From contig NZ_NSGF01000025.1 of the NCBI RefSeq assembly GCF_002294995.1, positions 1 through 64,000 on the forward strand: a stretch of DNA of 64,000 nt, written 5' to 3'. A program made the translations under genes and the position numbers. Positions 1 to 9,440 of the stretch are shown here, one piece after another. The notes under the pieces were generated by a model. It worked only from the letters and a program-made list of their open reading frames with translations. It was not told the origin of the DNA and did not search any database. Position 1 is the stretch's first letter. Each line of letters begins with the position of its first letter. The stretch comes from Mesorhizobium sp. WSM3860. Its GTDB lineage: Bacteria > Pseudomonadota > Alphaproteobacteria > Rhizobiales > Rhizobiaceae.

Positions 1-1
1 G

Positions 2-1444
2 TCCGAACACATCGGAAGGCTGCATGCGGAGGCCGCGCGCTCCGCATGGCCTGAGCTCCCGGCTGCGATCGAGCACTCCATAAACGTTTCATTCGCCGTC
101 CCCAAAGGCTTCTCCCATGGGGCCCAACGCGTGCCAGACGCGATGCTCCCTTTCTTGAACCGCCATGGCCTCTTGCCGGATGCGGAAAAGCCGGAATGGA
201 ACTACGAGATTAAAGGCCACGGCTACACCGCCGAGAGGCCGGAAGGGCGCAACGACTTTTGGCCGGTTGATCGGGGTCCGATGAGTGAAGCTGCAGCGGC
301 AGCAGCAGTACCGCCAAGGGCTCCAGGGCCCGCCTCGCCAGCGACCGCCAGGCTGTCAGCCACCTATCACGGTGTTCCGTTGGTCGATCTGACCACCTCC
401 TCCGATGCTCGGATGGGAGCGCTTCCGTCAGGTTCGTCCAACCTCCCCCGGGGGGCGGTGCTCGGCCCCGACCTGCTGGATGACGCCCATATCAGCAGGG
501 ATTACCAGTTGCTGGAGCAGAACCTGCAGGCGGCCCACCCAGTGCTCGCCGCCCGAACGCGGCTGGTGGATCCCTTGGTCTCACAGCAGCTGCGCCGTCA
601 CGACCGGGACCCGCAACTTACCTTGCTGTCCATCTATCATCACAGCGACGTCGCAGCCGACTTCGTGTTCCTGCCAGTGAACAGCGGCAATCCTTTGGCT
701 ACAGTGGAGAATGCGGGACCCCCTGAGCATTGGTCGCTGCTGCTCGTTGATCGCCGAGACCCGGAAAGAGTGGTCGCCTATCACTACGACTCCATCCGTC
801 AGCGCGATGGACGGGGGTACAATGACGCACCTGCACGAGAGCTCGCAGCAAGACTGGACGCGACCACCGTGGTGACACCCGGCATGGCCCGGCAGGACAA
901 CGGTGTTGATTGCGGCGTCTTCGTGGTGGACGGCACGCGCGCGCTGGTTCAGAGATTGGCGAACCAAGAGTGGCCGGAACGGCAGCGGCCGCTGCACCTC
1001 GACAACCTCGTCGCCGATCGGCAGGCGCTACAAAACCGACTGAGGCAGGGCCGCTTGCCGCACGAGCTTGCCGCAGTCCCCGCGGAGGCTCTTGGAGTAG
1101 CCGGGTCGCAGGTGCAACACGCCGTGTCGCGAGAGCAGCAAGCCCGACAAGTCGCGTCAGCGCCATTCGACCAGCACTTGAGCAAGCCGCGCGAGGCTCA
1201 GAACGAGCTGACGAGTACACTTGACAGGAGCAACCGCGTGAACAGCGGGGGCGTCACCATAAACACTGAACATTACACAGCGCTGTTGAGACCGGCGAAG
1301 AGGCAGAGGACCGATAATCCGCAAAGCGTCATCGGGCAGCTGAGTGAAGCAACCGCAACGTCCATCAGCCAAGCCCCCGATCAAGCCCGAGCGGATCTGA
1401 TGGCTTCCTCCAGGAGCAGAGAGCGCTCCGACGCGGGACGTTGA
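2..1444 (+). CDS. C48 (Ulp1/XopD-like) cysteine protease effector, 5' end outside window
   Basis: The reading frame is open from the left edge, so the GTG at 131 is probably internal and the gene begins upstream. Numbering from that GTG, a Ulp1-type triad is visible: His200 in EHWSLLLVD, Asp220 in YHYDS and Cys261 in QDNGVDCGVF, with the usual Gln a few residues before the Cys. C48 proteases cleave SUMO or ubiquitin-like proteins, and rhizobial and Xanthomonas relatives (NopD, XopD) are injected effectors. The C terminus is rich in Arg and Ser (SRSRERSDAGR), as in substrates of Agrobacterium-type VirB/D4 systems, and a complete virB operon lies 2.3 kb away. I therefore infer a type IV effector like Msi059 of M. 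loti R7A; the family alone would also allow type III secretion. No T3SS gene is in the window. Confidence 0.8.
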   Translation, partial: SEHIGRLHAEAARSAWPELPAAIEHSINVSFAVPKGFSHGAQRVPDAMLPFLNRHGLLPDAEKPEWNYEIKGHGYTAERPEGRNDFWPVDRGPMSEAAAAAAVPPRAPGPASPATARLSATYHGVPLVDLTTSSDARMGALPSGSSNLPRGAVLGPDLLDDAHISRDYQLLEQNLQAAHPVLAARTRLVDPLVSQQLRRHDRDPQLTLLSIYHHSDVAADFVFLPVNSGNPLATVENAGPPEHWSLLLVDRRDPERVVAYHYDSIRQRDGRGYNDAPARELAARLDATTVVTPGMARQDNGVDCGVFVVDGTRALVQRLANQEWPERQRPLHLDNLVADRQALQNRLRQGRLPHELAAVPAEALGVAGSQVQHAVSREQQARQVASAPFDQHLSKPREAQNELTSTLDRSNRVNSGGVTINTEHYTALLRPAKRQRTDNPQSVIGQLSEATATSISQAPDQARADLMASSRSRERSDAGR

Positions 1445-2080
1445 GCTCCATGGGTGGGTCAAGCAGAACAGCTCTTTGACGACAGAGGCTCTGATGCAAT
1501 CTCGGGACCGTAGCTCTTGCCGACTTTTTTAGCTGGCACTGTGGGAAGGCGATGTAGGCTTGGAACCAGCCGACGGCGGTCAGGAACTTGCGCATGTTCG
1601 CAAGACCGGCCTGCTTCGAGACTTCGAGACCTTCCGCGTGGAACTGCAGGTCAGCGAGTTCGTCACGGGCAAGATAGACGTTACGATGCCAGAAGACGCC
1701 TCCTGCGCAAGGTTTCAAGCAGATCTTGTCCGTCCTGCTAGTCGTGGTTTTCGGGCTCTTGCACGAACTGGCGAAGGACCGTGATGCGAATGCTGATGAG
1801 GAATCAGTAGAGACAATGGTCGCTTGCCGGTGCAATCATTCCGCGAGCGAGCGGACTTCCTTCCCACCCTCGGTGATGAAGGTAATATCCTGATTGGTCT
1901 GGACGCCTGCTTGTTGAGGTCGTCGAGAACGCGCCGTTGCAGCTCGCGATCACCGCCGTGGATGAAACCGACGTAGCGCGGAGCGCCGTCTTCAGGCCGC
2001 GAGCGGCCTGCAATCAGCTCGATTTTTCTTCCGGTCATCACGGTGGCGGATGTACTCGGGAAGTCCAGAATAGCTCCCGG
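1445..2080. other. Intergenic stretch, possible gene remnants
   Basis: No convincing intact gene. Minus-strand frames at about 1540-1720 and 1870-2041 contain protein-like stretches (ARDELADLQFHAEGLE; APRYVGFIHGGDRELQRR) in different frames. This looks like a frameshifted remnant whose family I do not recognise. Confidence 0.3.
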
Positions 2081-2800
2081 TCAAGCGGCCGAGGTGCCTC
2101 CGTAGCTGACATCTACGTCAGCGTTGAAGAAGTACCCTGCACCACGTGATGTTTTGACCAGGCGAGGATTGGCCGCGTCAACCTCCAGCTTTCGGCGCAG
2201 ACGCATGATCATGACATCCACACTTCGATCATACACCTCTTCTCCACGCACACGGCTCGCCAGCAAAAGCCGTTCTCTGGATAACACGTTGCGTGGGTTC
2301 TCCAGGAACGCCATCAAGAGATTGAACTCACATGCAGTAAGCTTGACCTCGCCACGCACCTCACAGATCAGACGTCGCTGCTTAACGCTGAGCTTCCAGG
2401 CCCCAAAGCGAAATGAGCGCTGATCTCTGGTTCGCGGAATGCGCTCGCGCAACGCTACCCGAATGCGGGCCAAGAATTCGCGCATCCCGAAAGGCTTGGC
2501 AATGAAATCGGTTGCGCCGAGCTCCAGTGCAACCACTTTTTCCGCCTCATCAAGCCGGTCGCCGCTGATCACTATGATCGGAACGTCCGACTTTGTCGCC
2601 AGATTGCGGACGATCGCAAGTCCATCCTCTCGGCCTAGGTTAAGGTCAACAATCACGAGATCGACTGGCTCATGTGCAAGAACATAGTCAAACTGCTTGC
2701 TATCGGCGACCACGGTTACTTTCAAGGCATGCATCGTGAGGTACTCGGCGATGAGGCGCCGCATTGCGGCATCATCATCGATGACAAAAACATGTTTCAA
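2081..2800 (-). CDS. virG: VirG, OmpR-family response regulator
   Basis: A 239-residue two-component regulator. The N-terminal receiver has the acidic pocket (VIDDD), the phospho-acceptor Asp52 in VIVDLNLG, and a conserved Lys in IAKPFG. A linker leads to an OmpR/PhoB winged-helix domain (from about 130: LTACEFNLLMAFLENP, then RSVDVMIMRLRRKLE and GAGYFF). In Agrobacterium, phospho-VirG binds vir boxes and activates virB. The neighbours virB1-11 and virA, and a vir box at 3653, make VirG much more likely than another OmpR regulator. It points away from virB1, with a 968-bp gap between them. The start is the ATG that gives the family length. Confidence 0.92.
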   Translation of the reverse strand: MKHVFVIDDDAAMRRLIAEYLTMHALKVTVVADSKQFDYVLAHEPVDLVIVDLNLGREDGLAIVRNLATKSDVPIIVISGDRLDEAEKVVALELGATDFIAKPFGMREFLARIRVALRERIPRTRDQRSFRFGAWKLSVKQRRLICEVRGEVKLTACEFNLLMAFLENPRNVLSRERLLLASRVRGEEVYDRSVDVMIMRLRRKLEVDAANPRLVKTSRGAGYFFNADVDVSYGGTSAA

Positions 2801-3652
2801 CGGGTCACCTTCAATCTCGAATCGCCTTGTCTAAGCTGTTGCCGAGCAATTCTAGGGCACCGATATAGAACAGCTGCCCTTGGTTCCACCCGAGCTGCAG
2901 GCGGCCAGTAACGAGGGCCTTGGTCGTCCAGAATCGGTAGAAAGCTGGCCTTTGTCGATCGCGAATTGGCGGCATGCATCTAGCCGTGAGGCCAGACAGG
3001 TTCAAGCGCTAACATGGCTTGCCGTAAGGTTTCCGGATCGTGATTCCCCGTTTTGTCAGTTTGATGCGGGCCTGCTCACACTATTCGGGTTCGACGGCAT
3101 GGATGCCGAATCGCCTCCAATGTGGTTGCATGATCGTCACGTTATCTGGCACTTGCGGCCGGAATCATTTCGACATCGGCCGACTCGTGTGAGTCCGACG
3201 TGGTTGAGCAGCGCCGAGTTTGAGTCCCTGAAAGGTTTGGCAGAGAACGGTTACCGTCCGACCTAACATTTCTCAGCTTCGCGAGACCTCCACATTGTCA
3301 CGTCACGGGCAGCACCTCGAACTCGGCAGCGCCAAAATCGAATCTCTTGATTGTGCCCGGCGATAGCCCGTCGGATTCGGTCAAGGCGTGCGGTTTTCTG
3401 CTGATGGGACCGTGTATGATCAACTCATCCAGTGCGCGGCCGAACAGCTGAACCGGGTTCGCCAGCATCACTCTCTGACCTTGGGCATGGGCGGCTTTAT
3501 GTCCACCTCGGCTGCGATTTTTCCGCCCCGGCGAAACAGGTTCGAGGCTCCTTCCAGAAGCTGCTTTCTCCAATTCGTGGCCTAGTTCCGCATCCACATC
3601 TACTGCTGCCAGCTCGGCTAGCGTCTTTTCTCCCGGCAAAAATGTCTTTTGT
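2801..3652. other. virG-virB1 intergenic region with two doubtful ORFs
   Basis: Open frames at 2880-3266 (+, 128 codons) and 3298-3657 (-, 119 codons) have no motif I recognise. The latter would start inside the vir box at 3653-3664, which argues against it. I regard the region as probably non-coding or decayed. Confidence 0.3.
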
Positions 3653-3664
3653 TTCAATTGATAC
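3653..3664 (+). promoter_or_regulatory. vir box (VirG-binding site) upstream of virB1
   Basis: TTCAATTGATAC matches the Agrobacterium vir box TNCAATTGAAAY at 11 of 12 positions. The opposite strand (ATCAATTGAAAC) also matches 11 of 12, giving a near palindrome. It lies 104 bp before the virB1 start, a suitable place for VirG activation. No second copy was seen near virG or virA. Confidence 0.75.
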
Positions 3665-3768
3665 CAAAAAGCTTAACTTGAACATCACACAGTAACAAAC
3701 CTCCCCGATAAGCGCGTGCCGGAAGGGCCAGAACCCGTCCGGCGGCTTGGAAAGGTAGGTGATAGGGA

Positions 3769-4539
3769 ATGTTTATTGCAGTTTGGCCGCTGGCTATTGC
3801 CCTGTTGACGTCCATGTCACTTCCAGCCGCGCCCACCCCACTTTCGCCCCGTGAGTTCCACCGCCTCTCGCGCGAATGCGCTCCCTGGGTTGCGCCGTCC
3901 ACCCTTGCCGCGATTGCCAAGATTGAAAGTGGCTTTGAAACGCTGGTGGCTCATGACAACACCACAGGCGAGCAGCTTCGCTGGATAAATCACCTGGAAG
4001 CCACGCGGGGCATCAAGGACCGCCTCGAAGCACAACATTCTGTCGATGTCGGATTGATGCAGATAAACAGCAAGAACTTTCCCATGCTCAGTCTCACGCC
4101 GGAAAAGGCTTTCGAGCCCTGCGCCTCCCTATCGGCTGCCGGCCACTTGCTTGAAAGCCGGTATGCCGGCGGCACGACTGCTCCAGCGCAGCAACTGGCG
4201 CTTCGCCGTGCCATCTCGGCCTATAACACCGGCGACGTCACGCGTGGCTTCGCCAACGGTTATGTACGCAAGGTAGAGTCGGCCGCAAAGGACATCTCAA
4301 GTCACTTTGAGCGAATGCTGGAGCCGACCGCCCGAGAAGTGCCACATCTTGAGGCACCAGGTCGGAAAACCGTGCCGCCTCTGCTCCAACAGAGCCAACA
4401 GGCCAATACAAAGCAGCCCAACCAAAAGTCTTGGGACATCTGGGGCTCATATCAGCCAAACCGCTCCGGGGCCGATCCCTCCGATCAGGCTGCGCAAGGT
4501 CTGGAACCCTCTAACCCGAACAAGCTCGTATTCGATTGA
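3769..4539 (+). CDS. virB1: VirB1, lytic transglycosylase of the type IV secretion system
   Basis: A 256-residue periplasmic murein lytic transglycosylase, first gene of virB1-virB11. A short N-terminal hydrophobic segment (FIAVWPLAIALLTSMSL) acts as a signal sequence. The SLT core follows, with the catalytic Glu at about residue 53 in IAKIESGF, then VGLMQINSKNF and AISAYNTGD, all hallmarks of the SLT fold. The C-terminal third is Pro/Gln-rich and low in structure, as in VirB1, whose C-terminal part (VirB1*) is released in Agrobacterium. It locally opens peptidoglycan for assembly of the channel. Confidence 0.93.
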   Translation: MFIAVWPLAIALLTSMSLPAAPTPLSPREFHRLSRECAPWVAPSTLAAIAKIESGFETLVAHDNTTGEQLRWINHLEATRGIKDRLEAQHSVDVGLMQINSKNFPMLSLTPEKAFEPCASLSAAGHLLESRYAGGTTAPAQQLALRRAISAYNTGDVTRGFANGYVRKVESAAKDISSHFERMLEPTAREVPHLEAPGRKTVPPLLQQSQQANTKQPNQKSWDIWGSYQPNRSGADPSDQAAQGLEPSNPNKLVFD

Positions 4540-4552
4540 TCATGGAGTTACA

Positions 4553-4918
4553 ATGATGAAGCCTCTCGCAATCCTTCGTGCGCTTAAAACGCGTGTTCCT
4601 TCGCCTTTTTCCATGCTGCGCATTACGGCTGAATATGTACCGGCCGCTGCTGCAGGCGTGGCGTGGACGGTCTTCTCCAGCGGGCCAGCCGCGGCCCAGG
4701 TGACCGGAGGGACGGATCCTGCCAAGATGATCCAGAATATCTGCACCTTCATACTTGGCCCCTTCGGACAATCACTGGCCGTGCTCGGGCTGGTGGCCAT
4801 CGGTATCTCCTGGATGTTCGGTCGTGCTTCACTTGGCCTGGTCGCGGGTGTCGTTGGAGGGATCGTCATCATGTTTGGCGCCAGTTTCCTGGGCAAGGCG
4901 CTCATAGGCGGTGGCTGA
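4553..4918 (+). CDS. virB2: VirB2, T-pilin precursor
   Basis: A 121-residue pro-pilin, the same length as Agrobacterium VirB2. A long N-terminal leader ends at the cleavage-like motif PAAA/QVTGG (cut after residue 48). The mature pilin is about 73 residues with two hydrophobic helices around a short basic loop (WMFGRASLG) and ends in Gly residues. In Agrobacterium the mature Gln and terminal Gly are joined head to tail, and both residues are present here. Two ATG codons lie at 4553 and 4556; either fits. Its stop overlaps the virB3 start. Confidence 0.95.
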   Translation: MMKPLAILRALKTRVPSPFSMLRITAEYVPAAAAGVAWTVFSSGPAAAQVTGGTDPAKMIQNICTFILGPFGQSLAVLGLVAIGISWMFGRASLGLVAGVVGGIVIMFGASFLGKALIGGG

Positions 4919-5244
4919 TGAGCGACCGGTTGGAAGTGAGCACCCTCTATGTGGCGGCGACACGCCCCGCACTGTTTCTGGGGGTGCCGCTCACGCTGGC
5001 CGGATTGCTGATGATGTTGGCGGGGCTCGTCATCATTATTCTTAAGAACCCACTTTATGAAGTCGTGCTCGTGCCACTCTGGTTCGGAGCACGGCTGATT
5101 GTTGAGCGCGACTATAACGCCGCAAGCGTCGCGTTCCTCTATTTGCAGACGGCCGGCAGAAGCGTGGACGGGCAGGTCTGGGGCGGCGCGAGCGTAAGCG
5201 CCAATCCGATCAGAGTGCCGAAACGCGGAAGAGGAATGGTGTAA
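4918..5244 (+). CDS. virB3: VirB3, inner-membrane T4SS component
   Basis: A 108-residue protein, the size of Agrobacterium VirB3. It has an N-terminal hydrophobic hairpin (about residues 18-42, LTLAGLLMMLAGLVIIILKN) and a short cytoplasmic tail. The ATG at 4918 overlaps the virB2 stop (ATGA), and the gene ends by overlapping the virB4 ATG, so translation is probably coupled. VirB3 acts with VirB4 at the inner membrane; nothing catalytic is expected. Confidence 0.93.
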   Translation: MSDRLEVSTLYVAATRPALFLGVPLTLAGLLMMLAGLVIIILKNPLYEVVLVPLWFGARLIVERDYNAASVAFLYLQTAGRSVDGQVWGGASVSANPIRVPKRGRGMV

Positions 5245-7613
5245 TGTTTGGCGCCAGTGGCCGGACCGAGAGATCTGGCGAGATCTATCTTCCATATGTC
5301 GGTCATCTAAGCGACCAGGTTGTCCTTCTGGAAGACGGATCGGTCATGGCCATGGCACACGTGAACGGGCTGCCGTTTGATTTGGAAGACGCTGAGATGC
5401 GCAACTCGCGCTGCCGCGCGTTCAACACTCTCTTGCGCAACATCGCCGATGACAATGTCACGCTATATGCTCATCTTGTGCGAAACAAGGATGTGCCGGA
5501 GCCGGCATCGCGCCAGTTTCAAAGTGCATTCGCTGGCAGTCTGAGCGAGGCCTACGAGAGCCGTGTGCTGTCGGGCAAGCTCTTTCGCAACGATCATTTC
5601 CTCACTGTGGTCGTGTTCCCCCGCACAGCAATCGGCAAGATCGGCTGGCGCATTGCCAAATCCCCCAAGCGGAATGACAACGATCTGGCCACACAAATGC
5701 GAAGCCTGGAGGACCTCTGGCAGATCATTGCTGGGTCACTTGGCGGTTACGGTCTGCGCCGGTTGGGTATTCGCGAAAAAGGCGACGTGCTCTTCACTGA
5801 AATCGGTGAGGCGCTTCGGCTGATAATGACGTGCCGGTTTCTTCCGGTTCCGATGGTTACCGGCTCACTCGGCGCCTCGATCTACACTGACCAGGTCATC
5901 TGCGGGAAGCGGGCGCTTGAGATTCGAAGACCCGACGGTAGCTCGGTAGGTTCATTGTTTTCGTTCCGTGAATATCCGGCGACGACGCGGCCAGGCATGC
6001 TAAATCCCTTGCTGTCCGCCAACTTCCCGCTTGTCCTCAGCCAGAGCTTTTCCTTTCTCACTCGACCGCAAGCTCATGCGAAGCTTAGCCTTAAGTCCAG
6101 CCAGATGACGAGCGCCGGCGACAAGGCTCTCACCCAGATCAGTGAACTTGCCGAGGCAGAGGACGCATTGGCAAGTAACGAGTTCGTCATGGGTTCACAT
6201 CATTTGAGTCTATGTGTCTATGCCGACAGCCTCAATAGCCTTGCAGATCGAGCAGCAAATGCGCGCGCAAGGCTGGCCGACGCAGGCGCGGTTATCGTGC
6301 AAGAGGGTATCGGCATGGAAGCCGCGTACTGGTCCCAACTTCCGGGGAACAACAAGTGGCGCACGCGCCCCGGGGCGATCACCTCGCACAATTTTGCCGG
6401 GCTTGTCTCTTTTGAGAACTTCCCAAGTGGTTCCACTTCTGGCCACTGGGGCAAAGCTGTTGCGCGCTTTCGCACCAATGGTGGAACTTCTTTCGACTAC
6501 ATCCCCCATGAGAATGACGTCGGCATGACGGCGATATTCGGGCCCGTCGGCAAAGGCAAGACAACGCTGATGACCTTTATCCTCGCGATGCTTGAGCAAA
6601 GCGTGGTCGATCGCGATGGTGCCATCGTCTTTTTCGATAAGGACCGGGGTGGTGAACTGCTGGTGCGAGCCACCGGAGGGACATATCTAGCGTTGCGCAG
6701 AGGCACTCCGAGCGGCATGGCCCCTCTGCGTGGACTGGACAACAGCTCCGCCTCGTTGGACTTTCTGCGCGAATGGTTGGTCGCTCTAATCGAGAGTGAC
6801 GGCCGTGGCCCGATCTCGCCGGAGGAAAGCCGTCGACTGGAACGTGGCATTGTTCGTCAACTTTCGTTCGAACCCGTCATGCGCTCAATTGCGGGCCTGC
6901 GCGAATTCCTGCTGCACGGCCCCTCCGAGGGCGCTGGAGCGCGGCTGCAGCGGTGGTGCAGAGGGAACGCGCTTGGATGGGCCTTTGACGGCGATGTCGA
7001 CGAAGTAAGGCTGGACGCCTCGATTACGGGCTTCGACATGACACAGCTCCTGGAATTTGAGGAGGTCTGTGCGCCGGCCGCAGCGTATCTTCTGCACCGC
7101 GTGGGCGCTGTTGTCGATGGCCGCCGGTTCGTCATGAGCTGCGACGAATTTCGCTTCTATCTGCTCAACCCCCAATTCTCGGCTGTTATCGACAAGTTCT
7201 TGCTCACTGTCCGCAAGAACAACGGGATGTTGATACTAGCAACGCAGCAGCCTGAACACGTGCTTGAATCGCCCCTCGGAGCCAGTCTCGTTGCACAATG
7301 CATGACGAAGATTTTCTACCCATCACCGACGGCGGATCGGGCTGCGTATGTCGATGGCTTGAAGTGCACCACGCAGGAGTTTGAGGCAATCCGCCAGGGA
7401 ATGGCAATTGGCAGCCGCAAGTTTTTGCTCAAGCGCGACAGCGGGAGTGTCGTTTGCGAATTCGATCTTGGCCAGATGCGCGAATATGTAGCTGTGCTCT
7501 CGGGGCGGGCCAACACCGTGCGCTTTGCCGACCAGCTTCGTGACCAGCACGGGGATGCCCCAAGTGCGTGGCTCGACAAGTTCATGGCTCGTTACCACGA
7601 AGTTCAAGACTGA
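5244..7613 (+). CDS. virB4: VirB4, T4SS ATPase
   Basis: A 789-residue ATPase, the same length as the Agrobacterium protein. The CagE/TrbE/VirB N-terminal domain is followed by a Walker A motif GPVGKGKT at residues 433-440 with Lys439. Further on come a Walker B-like segment (FVMSCDEFRF) and TQQPEHVLES typical of the family. VirB4 energises pilus biogenesis and substrate passage at the inner membrane. The ATG overlaps the virB3 stop by one base. Confidence 0.96.
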   Translation: MFGASGRTERSGEIYLPYVGHLSDQVVLLEDGSVMAMAHVNGLPFDLEDAEMRNSRCRAFNTLLRNIADDNVTLYAHLVRNKDVPEPASRQFQSAFAGSLSEAYESRVLSGKLFRNDHFLTVVVFPRTAIGKIGWRIAKSPKRNDNDLATQMRSLEDLWQIIAGSLGGYGLRRLGIREKGDVLFTEIGEALRLIMTCRFLPVPMVTGSLGASIYTDQVICGKRALEIRRPDGSSVGSLFSFREYPATTRPGMLNPLLSANFPLVLSQSFSFLTRPQAHAKLSLKSSQMTSAGDKALTQISELAEAEDALASNEFVMGSHHLSLCVYADSLNSLADRAANARARLADAGAVIVQEGIGMEAAYWSQLPGNNKWRTRPGAITSHNFAGLVSFENFPSGSTSGHWGKAVARFRTNGGTSFDYIPHENDVGMTAIFGPVGKGKTTLMTFILAMLEQSVVDRDGAIVFFDKDRGGELLVRATGGTYLALRRGTPSGMAPLRGLDNSSASLDFLREWLVALIESDGRGPISPEESRRLERGIVRQLSFEPVMRSIAGLREFLLHGPSEGAGARLQRWCRGNALGWAFDGDVDEVRLDASITGFDMTQLLEFEEVCAPAAAYLLHRVGAVVDGRRFVMSCDEFRFYLLNPQFSAVIDKFLLTVRKNNGMLILATQQPEHVLESPLGASLVAQCMTKIFYPSPTADRAAYVDGLKCTTQEFEAIRQGMAIGSRKFLLKRDSGSVVCEFDLGQMREYVAVLSGRANTVRFADQLRDQHGDAPSAWLDKFMARYHEVQD

Positions 7614-7626
7614 CGGAGGAATATTC

Positions 7627-8310
7627 ATGAGATTTGCCAAGCTTGCAGCAACGACGCTTGCTGCTTCCTTTCTGCTGAGCACACAGGCCCGGTCGCAATT
7701 TATAGTCAGCGACCCGGCAACGGAAATACAATCGGCCTTAACAGCGGGTTCGACCGCGGCGATCCTTATAAAGTCAGCCGAGACGCTCGCTACCACGATC
7801 GAAATGGTGGAGATGCTGAAGTCGTCATTTGCTGTCACGGGACTGCTGGGCGCACTGAACCAAGGAAATCACTACCCGTCGAGCAACAAACTGGAGGGGC
7901 AGATGTTTGATGCTCGGGCGCCAGGTTCTACCATGGCGCGTAACATTGCGCAGGACCCAACCAGGATAGTCACCGGCACCGATGCAGAAGGGAAACTGTT
8001 AAAGGGGCAAATCACTGGCGCCGCCAATGCCGCAGCTCTTGCAGCCGACACTCTGGAAGTGATGGACAAGCGCCTTAAGAACAACGCCGACACGCTTGGT
8101 CAGCTTTCCCGCTCCCGGAATATTGTGCAGGCCACAGTGACCAACGGTCTGGTCCTCAAGCAGATTCACGATGCGGTCATCCAAAATGTCCAGGCCACGA
8201 GTCTGCTGACGATGGCCACTGCACAAGGGAGCCTTCACGCCGTCGAGGAGGCCGCAACGCAGCGTCGCGAACGCCAGGACACCGCCAAGATTTTCAGCAG
8301 CCTCCCGTGA
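7627..8310 (+). CDS. virB5: VirB5, minor pilus subunit
   Basis: A 227-residue exported protein. The ATG at 7627 has an upstream GGAGG and gives a good signal peptide (MRFAKLAATTLAASFLLSTQARS). The mature part is helical and rich in Ala, Thr and Gln, as expected for the VirB5/TraC fold at the pilus tip. It sits 13 bp after virB4 and before virB6. Upstream in-frame starts inside virB4 would destroy the signal peptide and are rejected. Confidence 0.9.
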   Translation: MRFAKLAATTLAASFLLSTQARSQFIVSDPATEIQSALTAGSTAAILIKSAETLATTIEMVEMLKSSFAVTGLLGALNQGNHYPSSNKLEGQMFDARAPGSTMARNIAQDPTRIVTGTDAEGKLLKGQITGAANAAALAADTLEVMDKRLKNNADTLGQLSRSRNIVQATVTNGLVLKQIHDAVIQNVQATSLLTMATAQGSLHAVEEAATQRRERQDTAKIFSSLP

Positions 8311-8368
8311 ACGACGCAGAGTTCATCCGGCTCAGTTGCGCTGATCAGGGACAAACCAGGCTCAGGCC

Positions 8369-9256
8369 ATGAATTTCAAGATTCCCGCGCCATTCACGGC
8401 CATACACACGATCTTTCATCTGGCCTTTACGTCAGGGCTGCACAACGTGCTTAAAAAAATCCAAGAGGCGATCAGCGCGCCTCTGGTTGCGTGTGTGACG
8501 CTTTGGATAATAATCCAAGGCTGTCTGGTCATGCGTGGTCAAGTCGATGCGCGTGGAGGTATCTCGCGCGTAATCATGGTGTCGATTGTCGTCGGCCTTA
8601 TCTTGGGACAGGCCAACTACCAGATATACATTGAAACGGTCTTCGACGACACGATTCCGAGATTTGCTCACGACATCAGTGGCAGCGACTTGCCCTTCAT
8701 CGATATTCCCCGGAAGCTCGACTGGATGTTTGCTTCAACTCAGTATGCCTTTCAGATGATTGCTTCCGAAATTGGGCCAATGAACAGCCAGGACATAATT
8801 GCTTTTGAGGGGGCGCAATGGATTTTCTACGGCTCGCTGTGGACAGCATTCGAAATCTATGATGCCGTTGGAATTTTGACGAAGGTGCTCTTGACGATCG
8901 GCCCCCTGGTTCTTGTCGGGTACCTTTTTGATCACACTCGAGACATGGCCACCAGATGGATCGGCCAACTGCTCTCGTACGGGCTGCTGCTTCTCCTTCT
9001 CAACATCGTTGCGACTATAGTTATCGCGGCCGAAGCAGCCTCGCTGGTAGCCATGCTTTTGATCATCAAATTGTCGAGCACGACAGCAGCCAAGATCATC
9101 GGACTTTACGAACTCGACATGCTTTTCCTGGCTGGCGACGCTCTGATCGTCGCACTTCCGACGATCGCCAGCAGCATCGCCGGCGGCTCTTGGGCAGGGG
9201 CGAACCGACCCTTAAACAACCTCAATCGCTACTTTGCCAAAACGGCGGGTCGTTAA
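8369..9256 (+). CDS. virB6: VirB6, polytopic inner-membrane channel component
   Basis: A 295-residue membrane protein, the length of Agrobacterium VirB6. An N-terminal periplasmic segment precedes several hydrophobic helices: APLVACVTLWIIIQGCLV, VIMVSIVVGLILGQ, VLLTIGPLVLVGYLF, LLSYGLLLLLLNIVATIVIA and DALIVALPTIASSIAG. It belongs to the TrbL/VirB6 family, which helps move substrate across the inner membrane. A 58-bp gap separates it from virB5. Confidence 0.92.
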   Translation: MNFKIPAPFTAIHTIFHLAFTSGLHNVLKKIQEAISAPLVACVTLWIIIQGCLVMRGQVDARGGISRVIMVSIVVGLILGQANYQIYIETVFDDTIPRFAHDISGSDLPFIDIPRKLDWMFASTQYAFQMIASEIGPMNSQDIIAFEGAQWIFYGSLWTAFEIYDAVGILTKVLLTIGPLVLVGYLFDHTRDMATRWIGQLLSYGLLLLLLNIVATIVIAAEAASLVAMLLIIKLSSTTAAKIIGLYELDMLFLAGDALIVALPTIASSIAGGSWAGANRPLNNLNRYFAKTAGR

Positions 9257-9281
9257 TCAATCAACAAGCGGTGCCAAAAAC

Positions 9282-9440
9282 ATGAAACGCTATCTACTTT
9301 TGTCAATCCTCGCTTTGGCGGCCTGCAAGACAACCGATCGGCTTGCGACCTGCACGGGTACGCCATTCCAACTCAACGCGGGACAATGGGAAACCACCCC
9401 TGAGGATCTTCAGGTCGAGTGTGCGGAAGAGCCCAAGTGA
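9282..9440 (+). CDS. virB7: VirB7, outer-membrane lipoprotein
   Basis: A 52-residue lipoprotein. The signal peptide ends in the lipobox LALAAC, so Cys15 would be lipidated. The other cysteines are Cys24, conserved in Agrobacterium VirB7, and Cys47 in VECAEEPK, which I do not recall in the Agrobacterium protein. VirB7 anchors and stabilises VirB9 in the outer-membrane core. The mature VirB9 in this window has no Cys, so the classical VirB7-VirB9 disulfide cannot form and Cys24-Cys47 is a possible replacement. The TGA overlaps the virB8 GTG. Confidence 0.92.
   Translation: MKRYLLLSILALAACKTTDRLATCTGTPFQLNAGQWETTPEDLQVECAEEPK

Noticed and set aside
131..133. GTG as the start of the C48 effector gene
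   Set aside because: The frame is open to the left edge with protein-like sequence, so the real start is outside the window.
3344..3380. Possible reversed nod box (AAAATCGA ... TTGAT)
   Set aside because: Spacing and the 5' ATCC/GATG parts do not match; only an AT-rich coincidence.
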